A stretch of DNA of 64,000 nt from assembly GCA_947503345.1 (NCBI GenBank), contig CANNCW010000002.1:62001-126000 (forward strand), read 5' to 3'. The notes under the pieces are model-generated. The model was given only the letters and a program-made list of their open reading frames with translations. It was not told the DNA's origin and searched no databases. Positions 42,682 through 51,094 of this stretch are shown in pieces. How positions within the stretch are numbered: the stretch's first letter is position 1; each line of letters opens with the position of its first letter. The DNA comes from an uncultured Kangiella sp. (GTDB lineage: Bacteria; Pseudomonadota; Gammaproteobacteria; Enterobacterales; Kangiellaceae). Both the position numbers and the translations under genes were made by a program.

Positions 42682-42783
42682 GTTGAGGAATAAATACTCA
42701 AAAGAGAAGTGACAATGACAACCAAGAGATCAATAAAGTATTGCTTTCGCAATAAAGAGAGGGGAACTCTTTACTAATCTCTT
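42655..42783 (-). ncRNA. Candidate structured small RNA
   Basis: In the 351-bp gap 42552-42902, three perfect nested inverted repeats form a compact multi-branch fold. An outer 7-bp stem AAGAGAT/ATCTCTT (42724-42730 with 42777-42783) encloses a 6-bp hairpin TATTGC/GCAATA (42739-42754), whose loop reads GAAA on the minus strand, and a 6-bp hairpin AAAGAG/CTCTTT (42754-42772) with a C-rich UUCCCCU loop. A GNRA loop appears only on the minus strand, which also carries the terminator 60 bases on. CATAAT and TTGAAC (spacer 19) could start it near 42782. It may instead be a processed 3' UTR. No known family recognised. Confidence 0.4.
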
Positions 42784-42902
42784 CACCTATTATGAGTCTA
42801 AATAAATCAAAAAGTTCAACCAATTGTTTAAATTTCGCACAAAGCTTACGCTTATATAAACAGGAAGCTAATAAATCAGTACGTTAGAGTTATATTCTAA
42901 AG

Positions 42903-44321
42903 CTATTTATATGCAATGTTTTGAACTTTGAACTCTAAAGCACTGGTGTTTTTAAGTATTTCAGGTGTTTTAACTGCTCCAATTTGAAGGGGTAAGTGAG
43001 TAGCAGTTACCTTGAAAAGGTTCCAAGTGGGATCAATGGCTTGCCATTGTTGATTTAGGAAAACTTCTACCCATACATGACCACCGAACTGTTGTTTTGC
43101 ATCTCCCAGATAGATTAAACCACTCACCTGTCTTGCAGGAATTCCAATGCCATTTAACATTTCAGTAAGTAGCAGAGCATGCTCAGTACAATCTCCGATT
43201 TTGCTATCTAGAATATCATCAATTTCAAAGCTTGAAGGTAGCGTTTGATAGCTAAGCTCATCATGGACATATTTGATTAAAGTCTTAACCTTCTGTTCGT
43301 CAGAGCCTGCACCTATTGTTAGAGTCTGAGCCAAGCCCTTTGCTCTTGGATGAGCTTCAGCCAATTTAGCTTGGTAAGCTCCAGTATAATGATAGCCATC
43401 ATTTAATCTTAATAAGTTATTTTCAATGATAATTGCTGGGTGTGAAGAAAAGCTATCAATGGCTTCATTTGGTATTATTTGCAAACTCAAGCTTAGAATA
43501 TCTCCAACATTTCCTAAAGCTTGATTTACTTTTATTCCGGATGATAAATACAAATCACGTTGCATTTCGGGGTTCAAACTCACTTTCCCTTGACTAGAAA
43601 CATAGCTCATTCCATTAGGTTTTTCCTCTCTAATTAACTTACCATTCTCAGCAAAACTCAAAATTGAAGTTTGTGATTGATAAGAATCATTAAGCTGATC
43701 AGTGTTTTGTAATTGATGCCTAGCTAAGGTCAAACCTAAGTCATTAACAGCGTATTTTTCATATCTCGAATAATGTAATCCATAATCATCGTTATTGAAT
43801 TCTTTCGAAATCATTATCGGTTCAGAGCCCTTTCGATTAGCCCATAGAAACTTAGCTAAGTAATCCTTTAAATAGTATTCAACTTTTGGAAAGCTAGCGG
43901 TACTTTCCTTATTATTTCTTGTTACTGTTACCCTAAACTCTTGTTGATTTAAGCCTAATTTATGTATGTTTAAACTTGGCTCTTGAGAATTTATTAAAAT
44001 AGAGTGTAATTGATAGGGTTCTTTGTTTAAAAACTGTAATTGCCTTTTAAATTTAAACTCCATTCGTTCAGATTGCACTCGTCCTGTAATAAAGTCTTCC
44101 TCGATAATAGTAATGAATGTTTCAGATCTTTTCAGTTCTAGACTCGCCCAACCTATCGCTTGCTTTTGCCAGTTTATTTGATACCACCATTTAAATGGCT
44201 CAACGTTGTTTTCCTGCCAGCTAGATTCGATAGTTTTATTTTTGGAATAAATGAAAAATGCTGCTAAACCCAAAAGGCTTAGCAGCATTAGTAATAAAAA
44301 TAGGCGTTTTTTAAGCAGCAT
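42903..44321 (-). CDS. Membrane-anchored transglutaminase-like protein
   Basis: A 472-residue protein with an N-terminal membrane anchor (LLLMLLSLLGLAAFFIY) and a large exported part. A transglutaminase-like fold occupies the C-terminal third: catalytic Cys in KIGDCTEHALLL, His in GGHVWVEVFL and Asp in AIDPTWN, so the triad is intact. The first 300 residues look beta-rich and unrelated to known domains. It overlaps the NhaC gene by 11 bases as the last gene of the operon. A peptidase or amide-forming role in the periplasm is likely; the substrate is unknown. Confidence 0.85.
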   Translation of the reverse strand: MLLKKRLFLLLMLLSLLGLAAFFIYSKNKTIESSWQENNVEPFKWWYQINWQKQAIGWASLELKRSETFITIIEEDFITGRVQSERMEFKFKRQLQFLNKEPYQLHSILINSQEPSLNIHKLGLNQQEFRVTVTRNNKESTASFPKVEYYLKDYLAKFLWANRKGSEPIMISKEFNNDDYGLHYSRYEKYAVNDLGLTLARHQLQNTDQLNDSYQSQTSILSFAENGKLIREEKPNGMSYVSSQGKVSLNPEMQRDLYLSSGIKVNQALGNVGDILSLSLQIIPNEAIDSFSSHPAIIIENNLLRLNDGYHYTGAYQAKLAEAHPRAKGLAQTLTIGAGSDEQKVKTLIKYVHDELSYQTLPSSFEIDDILDSKIGDCTEHALLLTEMLNGIGIPARQVSGLIYLGDAKQQFGGHVWVEVFLNQQWQAIDPTWNLFKVTATHLPLQIGAVKTPEILKNTSALEFKVQNIAYK

Positions 44322-45765
44322 TTTCCATTTTAGTAATCTTAAAATTAATCAAACCATAAAAGAATGAAATAATAGGGTTTATTAAATTGAAGAAACAATA
44401 GATCCAGTAAGCGCCAGTTGCAACACCTAAGGTACCAGCCATATAAGCACCACAGGTATTCCATGGAATTAACGGCGAAGTAATAGTACCGGCATCTTCT
44501 AAGGTTCTAGACAGATTTTTGGCATCCAATCCACGGCGCTTAAACTCCGCACGATACATACGGCCTGGTAATACAATCGCAATATATTGATCGGAAGCTA
44601 TTAAGTTCATACCTATACAGGTTAATAGCACAGAGCCAATTAATGAACCTGTAGATTTAGCCATACCAATAATTGAGTGCACTAGTTTTTGTAATAAGCC
44701 AGTTTTCTCCATAGCGGCACCAAATGTCATAGCGCAAATGATAAGCCAAACAGTATTCAACATACTCGACATACCGCCTCTGCTTAACAAGCTATCGAAA
44801 CTTTCATTACCGGTGTTAATCTTGAACCCATCAAATAAAGAAGTCCAAATGCCATATAAATACTTCCAGGAATTTGATAATTCTTTATCACCAACAAAGC
44901 CTAAAATAGCAGGTCCTTGCAAGATTAAAGCAAAGATACAACCTAATAATGCCCCTACAAGTATGGTGGCAACTGCGGGGACTTTTTTAAATGCCATAAA
45001 GAAGACCACTGCTAACGGCAACAATGACCAAAGGCTAATATTAAAGTTTTCATCCAATAATTTTAAGGTTTCTTCTAGTCCCAATGCTGCGTCAGACGCA
45101 TCTTGTTTTAAACCTATGATAGTAAAAACAATCATCGCGATAATTAACGATGGAAGCGTTGTCCAAACCATATGTCGAATATGAGTAAAAAGATCAGTGC
45201 CGGTGATCGCTGGTGCTAAGTTAGTTGTGTCAGACAAAGGTGACATTTTATCACCGAAATATGCTCCAGAAATAATCGCACCTGCGGTAATTGCGGGATC
45301 AAGCCCTAAGCTTTCTGCAATGACAATTAAGCTGATACCAATAGTCCCAGCAGTGGTCCAAGAGCTACCTATGCTTAAAGAAACTATCGCACAAATAATA
45401 GTTGAAGCGACATAGAAATACTCTGGTGACAAGATTTGCAAACCATAATAGATCATAGTTGGTACAGTGCCAGCTAAAATCCAGGCACCAATCAAAGCTC
45501 CCACCATGAATAGGATTAACATGGCACCCATTGCCAAGCTTATTCCATCAACAATTCCTTTTTCTAGTTCTTTCCAAGTTTGTCCATTATACAGACCTAT
45601 TAAAATGGTCACGGCTGCAGCTAAAATCAAAGCTATTTGATTCGCCCCATAACTAGAATTATCTTTAAATAAAATTAACGCTGAAACTGCAAGTAATACC
45701 ACCAGCACAAAAATTGGAATTATTGCCTGCAGAATACTTGGTTGACGATTTTCAGAATCTACCAT
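44311..45765 (-). CDS. NhaC-family Na+/H+ antiporter
   Basis: A 484-residue membrane protein with about 11-12 helices. Signature stretches include GSSWTTAGTIGISLIVIAESLGL, GAIISGAYFGDKMSPLSDTTNLAPAI and SDQYIAIVLPGRMYRAEFKRRGL, found in NhaC carriers. It may instead exchange an organic acid or amino acid, as some members do. It lies 10 bp after the second amidohydrolase and overlaps the transglutaminase-like gene, suggesting a functional link with metabolite hydrolysis. Confidence 0.85.
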   Translation of the reverse strand: MVDSENRQPSILQAIIPIFVLVVLLAVSALILFKDNSSYGANQIALILAAAVTILIGLYNGQTWKELEKGIVDGISLAMGAMLILFMVGALIGAWILAGTVPTMIYYGLQILSPEYFYVASTIICAIVSLSIGSSWTTAGTIGISLIVIAESLGLDPAITAGAIISGAYFGDKMSPLSDTTNLAPAITGTDLFTHIRHMVWTTLPSLIIAMIVFTIIGLKQDASDAALGLEETLKLLDENFNISLWSLLPLAVVFFMAFKKVPAVATILVGALLGCIFALILQGPAILGFVGDKELSNSWKYLYGIWTSLFDGFKINTGNESFDSLLSRGGMSSMLNTVWLIICAMTFGAAMEKTGLLQKLVHSIIGMAKSTGSLIGSVLLTCIGMNLIASDQYIAIVLPGRMYRAEFKRRGLDAKNLSRTLEDAGTITSPLIPWNTCGAYMAGTLGVATGAYWIYCFFNLINPIISFFYGLINFKITKMENAA

Positions 45766-45775
45766 TTAGTTACCC

Positions 45776-47053
45776 TTATTTATTAAACGCTGTATTTTTA
45801 TCTGTTGTAATATTCTTGTAACGATCACGTAGACGCTTGGACTTAGTAACCATGCTCATCACTTTACCATCAATAATGACCTTTTCAGCAACACTGGTTA
45901 CCTCAAGCGGATCACCATCCCAAACCACTAATTCCGCATTAAAACCAGGCTTAATTTGACCATAGTTGGACAAGCCAAAAGTTGTTGCTGGCGTCGAAGT
46001 AAATGCAGCTAAAGCGATATCATAAGGTAAGCCATATGCCACAGCCAATCCTGCTGAGTGTCTTACCGTGTGTCCGTTATGAGTATTCTGAAAACCTGGG
46101 CCTTGAAATAGTAATGTAACGCCAGCTTTATGCAATAAACTGGCATTATCAATCCTTTGGCCTAATGCTTCGAAGCTTCTAGGAATGTTATCCATTGGAT
46201 CAAGCAATACTGGAACATTTGCCCTAGCGATATCTTTGGCTACCATCCATGCTTCGGCCGCGCCATTAATGATAAGACGTAAATTATTACGAGATGCAAA
46301 GCGCAAAAGAGCTTTTATATCAGCGGCACGGTGAACATTCATCACTAAAGGAATTTCACCTTTGATTAAAGGTTGTAAGGCTTTTAAATCTTCAATTGAA
46401 GTAAAGAGCTCTCTATATTCACCTGTAAGAATCGCTTCATAATTATCTGAATACTCACGCGCTTCATCTAATAATAACTGTAGCTGTTTCAAAGCGGTTG
46501 CTCTTGAACCTCCAGCAATATTAGAGCCTGTCTCACCATAACTACCAAAAACAGCAACACCCTTTTTAATTAAGGGGTGATATTCACCATTTAAGCTCAT
46601 CACAGAAGCCTGACCTCGTAATAAGTGATTACCGTATGCTGGTGCTATTAGAGTTCGAGTGACGCCGTTTGCACGGTTATGTGGTATTAATGTTGAGTTA
46701 GGATTAAACGCTTCTTCAGGACTAAAGCTAACACCATTAAATTCATCATCTACATAACTATCAGCAGTTTGATCCAAAGCATCGATTTCAACTAAACCAA
46801 TAGAATTATTTAAAGCAAAAATGCCAGGAGTCACTTGCATGCCTTTAGCATCGATAACTCTATCTGCATCAGAACCAATACCTTTGCCAACCATTCTAAT
46901 TTTGCCATTGTCAATTAAGATATCGGCGTCTTCCAACGTGCCTTGTTCTGATTGCGTATGGACTTTAGCATTTTTAATTAGAATTGACTCTGCACTTAGC
47001 CCAAAGCTAGCAATGCAAACTAATACTGTATAAATAGGAGTTAATAATTTCAT
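45776..47053 (-). CDS. Exported amidohydrolase-like protein lacking the HxH metal motif
   Basis: A 425-residue protein with a signal peptide (cleavage probably near GLSAES, about residue 22). It follows the amidohydrolase superfamily layout, opening ESILIKNAKVHT and ending GFNAELVVWDGDPLEVTSVAEKVIIDGKV. The position that normally reads PGxxDxHxH is PGIFALNNSIGLVEID, so the first metal-binding His pair is absent. A single His in NVHRAADI remains. It overlaps the stop-start of the intact paralogue by four bases. It may be a partner subunit or use a different metal site. Confidence 0.85.
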   Translation of the reverse strand: MKLLTPIYTVLVCIASFGLSAESILIKNAKVHTQSEQGTLEDADILIDNGKIRMVGKGIGSDADRVIDAKGMQVTPGIFALNNSIGLVEIDALDQTADSYVDDEFNGVSFSPEEAFNPNSTLIPHNRANGVTRTLIAPAYGNHLLRGQASVMSLNGEYHPLIKKGVAVFGSYGETGSNIAGGSRATALKQLQLLLDEAREYSDNYEAILTGEYRELFTSIEDLKALQPLIKGEIPLVMNVHRAADIKALLRFASRNNLRLIINGAAEAWMVAKDIARANVPVLLDPMDNIPRSFEALGQRIDNASLLHKAGVTLLFQGPGFQNTHNGHTVRHSAGLAVAYGLPYDIALAAFTSTPATTFGLSNYGQIKPGFNAELVVWDGDPLEVTSVAEKVIIDGKVMSMVTKSKRLRDRYKNITTDKNTAFNK

Positions 47054-48453
47054 AGTCTATTCTCCTCTGGCTTTATAGTGCCTAAGTCAAAATCACTGAT
47101 TGGCTGAAGTTCATCATTATTACGATCGTACATTAAAGCCCCATCAATAAAGACTTTTTCTGCTTTTGTATAGACACTAAAAGGATTGCCATCCCATAAC
47201 ACAATGTCAGCCATTTTTCCTTCTTCCAAAGAGCCTGTTTGCTCCTCTATTCCTAGTGATTTAGCAGCGTTAATGGTAATCCACTTAATAGCATCTGAAG
47301 CATCTAAATTAAGCCCCATCTTATTACCAGAGGTCATAGCCTTAGCGGCTTCTTTATTCAAATGTTGGATTCCAATAGCAGAGTCAGAATGAACAACAGC
47401 GCAAGCTCCGGCTTTTTCAACTAAAGCCACATTTTCGGGAATGGTGTCATAAGCTTCTTGTTTAAAACCCCACCAATCAGACCACATAGCAGAGCAAACA
47501 TCATTTTCAGCTAATAAATCCGCAATTTTGTACGATTCGATAGCATGGTGGAAAGTAGAAACTTTGTAATCAAACTCTTTTGCAATTTCCAACATTACCG
47601 CCATTTCATCAGCGCGATAACAATGATTGTGAACTAATATCTCACCATTTAAAACATCCATAAGTGTATCTAGTTTTAAATCGCGCTTAGGTTTTTTTCC
47701 TGGTTTTCCAGCTTCAACAGAACTCTTGTATGCATCCCATTGCTTTTTATAATCAGCAGCTTGGATCCAAGATTTTCGATAACCAGCCACGTTACCCATT
47801 CTAGTTGCAGGCGCTCGCCCTTTTGAGCCGTAAACACGTTTAGGATTTTCACCACAAGCCATTTTTAAACCATGCGGCGCATCTGGAAACTTCATGTCCA
47901 TAACCGAACGACCTAATACATTTTTCAAGGTCACACTTCTACCGCCCACTAGATTGGCAGAACCAGGTAATATTTGCATTGAAGTTACGCCACCAGCAAG
48001 TGCTAGACTGAACTGTGGGTCTTGAGGCCATACAGAATGTTCAGCCCAAACTTCAGCAGTAACAGGCGCCGTCATTTCATTTCCATCAGCACTAGACTGT
48101 ACGCCAGGAGCTGGATAAACACCTAGATGCGAATGGACATCAATAATTCCCGGAGTTACCCATTTACCTTTAGCGTCGATGACAATTAAACCATCGTCAG
48201 AAGGCTCCGATAAGTCTTTACCTACTTCAACGACTTTTCCATCTTTGAAGTAAACAGAACCCTTATCTATTTGCTCGTCAGTTGCAGTTAAAATTGTCGC
48301 ATTAGTAATAAATACAGGAGCAAACTCTTGTGGTTGATAACGACTAGCAAAAGGTTTAGCACCTTCTTTCTCATCCTTTGCATCATCAGCGCAGGAAACA
48401 ATAACAGCGCTTAAAAGCGCTGCAATTGTAGTTTTAATAAACTGTTTTTTCAT
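47050..48453 (-). CDS. Amidohydrolase lipoprotein
   Basis: A 467-residue amidohydrolase with an N-terminal hydrophobic segment ending in a lipobox-like IVSC near residue 21, so it is probably membrane-tethered. The metal-binding HxH is present in PGIIDVHSHLGVYPAPGV, with further candidate ligands in EILVHNHCYRADE, TFHHAIESYKIAD and HSDSAIGIQHLN. Related to imidazolonepropionase/prolidase-like exported amidohydrolases. It precedes the degenerate paralogue and follows an NSS transporter, pointing to degradation of a peptide or cyclic amide. The substrate is unknown. Confidence 0.88.
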   Translation of the reverse strand: MKKQFIKTTIAALLSAVIVSCADDAKDEKEGAKPFASRYQPQEFAPVFITNATILTATDEQIDKGSVYFKDGKVVEVGKDLSEPSDDGLIVIDAKGKWVTPGIIDVHSHLGVYPAPGVQSSADGNEMTAPVTAEVWAEHSVWPQDPQFSLALAGGVTSMQILPGSANLVGGRSVTLKNVLGRSVMDMKFPDAPHGLKMACGENPKRVYGSKGRAPATRMGNVAGYRKSWIQAADYKKQWDAYKSSVEAGKPGKKPKRDLKLDTLMDVLNGEILVHNHCYRADEMAVMLEIAKEFDYKVSTFHHAIESYKIADLLAENDVCSAMWSDWWGFKQEAYDTIPENVALVEKAGACAVVHSDSAIGIQHLNKEAAKAMTSGNKMGLNLDASDAIKWITINAAKSLGIEEQTGSLEEGKMADIVLWDGNPFSVYTKAEKVFIDGALMYDRNNDELQPISDFDLGTIKPEENRL

Positions 48454-48465
48454 TTTAAACCCTGA

Positions 48466-49869
48466 TTAAAATAATTTACTCAACACATCAATACCAAAAT
48501 AACGGTCTAAGATAGTAATAATACCAATAGCTCCTAGAATCACGGGGCAAATAAACATTACTGCAAAATTAATGTATTTGGTCACAAAAGGAATTGCATT
48601 CTCGCGACCTATAGCTATCTCTTCATTTAAATTGTTAGTTTTCCAAACATAAGCTACAAAAATCGAAATTAGTGCACCGCCAATAGGCAAGAAAGTATCA
48701 CTAGCCACTAAGCCGATAAAGTCCATAAAGTTAGTAGCTTTGTCGCTACCGCCTAAAGTTACAAAGTTAGTTAATGCTTCAACATTACCGTTAGAAAGCA
48801 TTGATGGGATACCTAGCAAGAAGATAAAGGCCGCCATTCCCCAAACTGCGTAAGGACGCTTGATTTTCTTTTCATCTACCAAATAAGCAACAGGAACTTC
48901 TAATAACGATACTGTTGAAGTCAAAGCTGCAAATGATAATAACAAGAAGAATAAAGCGCCTATAACCATACCAAGTGTTGCACCCAAGCTTTCAAATACG
49001 CCAGGAAGTGTAGCAAAAATCAAGCCTGCACCGCCTTCTACACCTTCCATACTACCTTGAGTTAAATAAGCTACGAATGGGAAGATCATTAAACCTGCTA
49101 AAAAGGCAATCGAAACATCCGTCAAGGTAATTAGAGCCGCAGAGCGAACGATATTTTGCTTTTTAGAAACGTAGGAACCGTAAGTGATAAGCGCACCCAT
49201 ACCTAGTGATAAAGAGAAGAATGCTTGACCTAATGCAGAATAGATGACATCGCCATTGATTTCAGAAAAATCTGGTACCAAGTAGAATTTAATACCTTCC
49301 ATCGCTCCATCTAGAGTCAGTGCGTAGCCAATAAGCAGTAAAATTAATGTAAACAAGGTTGGCATTAAGATCTTAGAGGCTTTCTCAATACCGCCAGCAA
49401 TACCTTTCGAAACAATAAATGCTGTTACAGCCATAAAGACAATGCCGTACATACCAATTTTTTGCCAATCGGTGATGAAGGTTCCGAACTCTTTACCTAC
49501 CCCGAAGTTACCTTGCACCATTTCTAAGAAGTAACCAAAAGCCCAACCTGCGACCACGTTATAGAAAGATAAAATCAAGACGCCAGCGATAATGCCGAGC
49601 AGACCAATAATTGACCAGTTGCCATGACCTAGCTTTTTAAAAGCTCCTACTGGATTTAATTGAGTTTTACGGCCAATAGCAATTTCTGAAATCATTACTG
49701 GGAAACACAGTAAAAAGCAAAAAGCTAAATAAAGAACCACAAAGGCTGCACCGCCACCTTGACCTACTTCAAAAGGGAATTTCCAAATATTGCCCAAACC
49801 AACAGCAGAGCCTGCCGCTGCCAGAATAAAACCAATCCTGGTATTAAATTGTCCACGATTTGACGCCAT
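48466..49869 (-). CDS. Sodium-dependent NSS-family transporter
   Basis: A 467-residue neurotransmitter:sodium symporter. The family signature GFILAAAGSAVGLGNIWKFPFEVGQGGGAAFVVLY opens the protein, with SLGMGALITYGSYVSK and LLSFAALTSTVSLLEVPVAYLVDE further on, both typical of bacterial NSS proteins. About 11 or 12 helices. It is the first gene of the five-gene operon and should import an amino acid or related solute with Na+ for the two amidohydrolases that follow 12 bp downstream. Confidence 0.93.
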   Translation of the reverse strand: MASNRGQFNTRIGFILAAAGSAVGLGNIWKFPFEVGQGGGAAFVVLYLAFCFLLCFPVMISEIAIGRKTQLNPVGAFKKLGHGNWSIIGLLGIIAGVLILSFYNVVAGWAFGYFLEMVQGNFGVGKEFGTFITDWQKIGMYGIVFMAVTAFIVSKGIAGGIEKASKILMPTLFTLILLLIGYALTLDGAMEGIKFYLVPDFSEINGDVIYSALGQAFFSLSLGMGALITYGSYVSKKQNIVRSAALITLTDVSIAFLAGLMIFPFVAYLTQGSMEGVEGGAGLIFATLPGVFESLGATLGMVIGALFFLLLSFAALTSTVSLLEVPVAYLVDEKKIKRPYAVWGMAAFIFLLGIPSMLSNGNVEALTNFVTLGGSDKATNFMDFIGLVASDTFLPIGGALISIFVAYVWKTNNLNEEIAIGRENAIPFVTKYINFAVMFICPVILGAIGIITILDRYFGIDVLSKLF

Positions 49870-50038
49870 AACTACTTCTCTTTATATAAATTATTAATTA
49901 ATTACCCCAACTTCTAATAAGACCATATATCGACCTAACGCTCAAGGTTTTCAATGACATTTTAATTGTTTTGGGTTAGTTTTGAGCAATATACAGTCAA
50001 TCCATATCCCGTAACGGCATTTTACTGAGAATATAAGC

Positions 50039-51094
50039 ATGAATCGAAAACTAATAGTCTTTTTAGCAAGCCTAACTTTTTTATCTTCTTGTGAAGATTC
50101 AACTAAGAAAGCGCAACTAACAATGCCTATCAGTAATAATGCTGTTGCAATGGCATACAATAAAATTGACCAAGAATATTTGCTTTACTCTTTTAATGGA
50201 TTAGGGGCTAACAAAGATTGGAAAGCTGTTAAATCTGATGCTTTTTCCTTTAACTTATTAACTAACCAATCTAAGCAAATCCAACCTGTTCCAGGCAGCA
50301 ACGGCCGTTTAGCTTCGATTGCCGCAACGGTCAACAATCAAATTTATATTTTCGGTGGTTACACGGTTGCTGAAGACCACTCTGAAATATCAACACCAGA
50401 AGTATATCGTTTTGATCCTATCTCGGAAGAATATAAACTTATCACCAAAATGCCGACGCCAGTTGATGATTCTGTCGCACTAGTTTATCTGGATAGATTT
50501 ATCTATTTAATAAGTGGCTGGCATAACGACGGCAATGTTTCTTTAGTCCAAATTTTGGATACTAAGGACATGTCTTGGTATCAAGGAACCCCCTACCCAG
50601 GCGCTCCTGTTTTTGGACATGCGGCAGGAATAGTAAACAATCAAATGATAATTAGTGATGGCGTTAAAGTGCTTAATATTGTTGACGGCAAACGTCATTA
50701 CGGCATTAGTGATGACAATTATTTGGGGAAAATAAACCCCAATGATTTTACTCAAATTGAATGGACTAAACTAACTATGCACCCTGGTAAGGCTCGTTAT
50801 CGTATGGCGTCAACTGGTTCAAAAACTTTAAATAAAGTCATTTTCGTAGGTGGTAGCGATAACCCCTATAATTTTAATGGAATTGGATACAATGGCACAC
50901 CAAGTGAGCCAAATGATTTAATCTTTGCTTATGATTTCACCGCCAATAATTGGCAAGAGCTAGGCATTCAAAAGACTCCTAGTATGGATCATCGAGGATT
51001 ATTGGAGTTCAATGATAAATTCTATATACTTGGCGGAATCCTATCTAAGCAAAAAACAACAAATAAGATTCAAGAAATACAATTAGAAAATTAA
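50039..51094 (+). CDS. Kelch-repeat lipoprotein
   Basis: A 351-residue protein with a lipobox LSSC ending near residue 18 and at least four kelch-type blades, for example QIYIFGGYTVAEDHSE, RFIYLISGWHNDGN, NKVIFVGGSDNPY and DKFYILGGILS. It should form a beta-propeller at the cell surface or periplasmic membrane face. It starts 170 bp from the divergent NSS gene and its stop overlaps the stop of the converging hydrolase gene by four bases. The ligand is unknown; a NanM-like epimerase is possible but unproven. Confidence 0.85.
   Translation: MNRKLIVFLASLTFLSSCEDSTKKAQLTMPISNNAVAMAYNKIDQEYLLYSFNGLGANKDWKAVKSDAFSFNLLTNQSKQIQPVPGSNGRLASIAATVNNQIYIFGGYTVAEDHSEISTPEVYRFDPISEEYKLITKMPTPVDDSVALVYLDRFIYLISGWHNDGNVSLVQILDTKDMSWYQGTPYPGAPVFGHAAGIVNNQMIISDGVKVLNIVDGKRHYGISDDNYLGKINPNDFTQIEWTKLTMHPGKARYRMASTGSKTLNKVIFVGGSDNPYNFNGIGYNGTPSEPNDLIFAYDFTANNWQELGIQKTPSMDHRGLLEFNDKFYILGGILSKQKTTNKIQEIQLEN

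Noticed and set aside
42715..42777. 20-codon plus-strand open frame (MTTKRSIKYCFRN...) with a purine-rich upstream stretch
   Set aside because: Coincides with the nested hairpins, is very short and has no terminator on its strand; the RNA interpretation explains the sequence better.
44738..45184. 148-codon open frame opposite the NhaC-like gene
   Set aside because: Low-complexity shadow of a conserved membrane protein on the other strand; no ribosome site or family motif.
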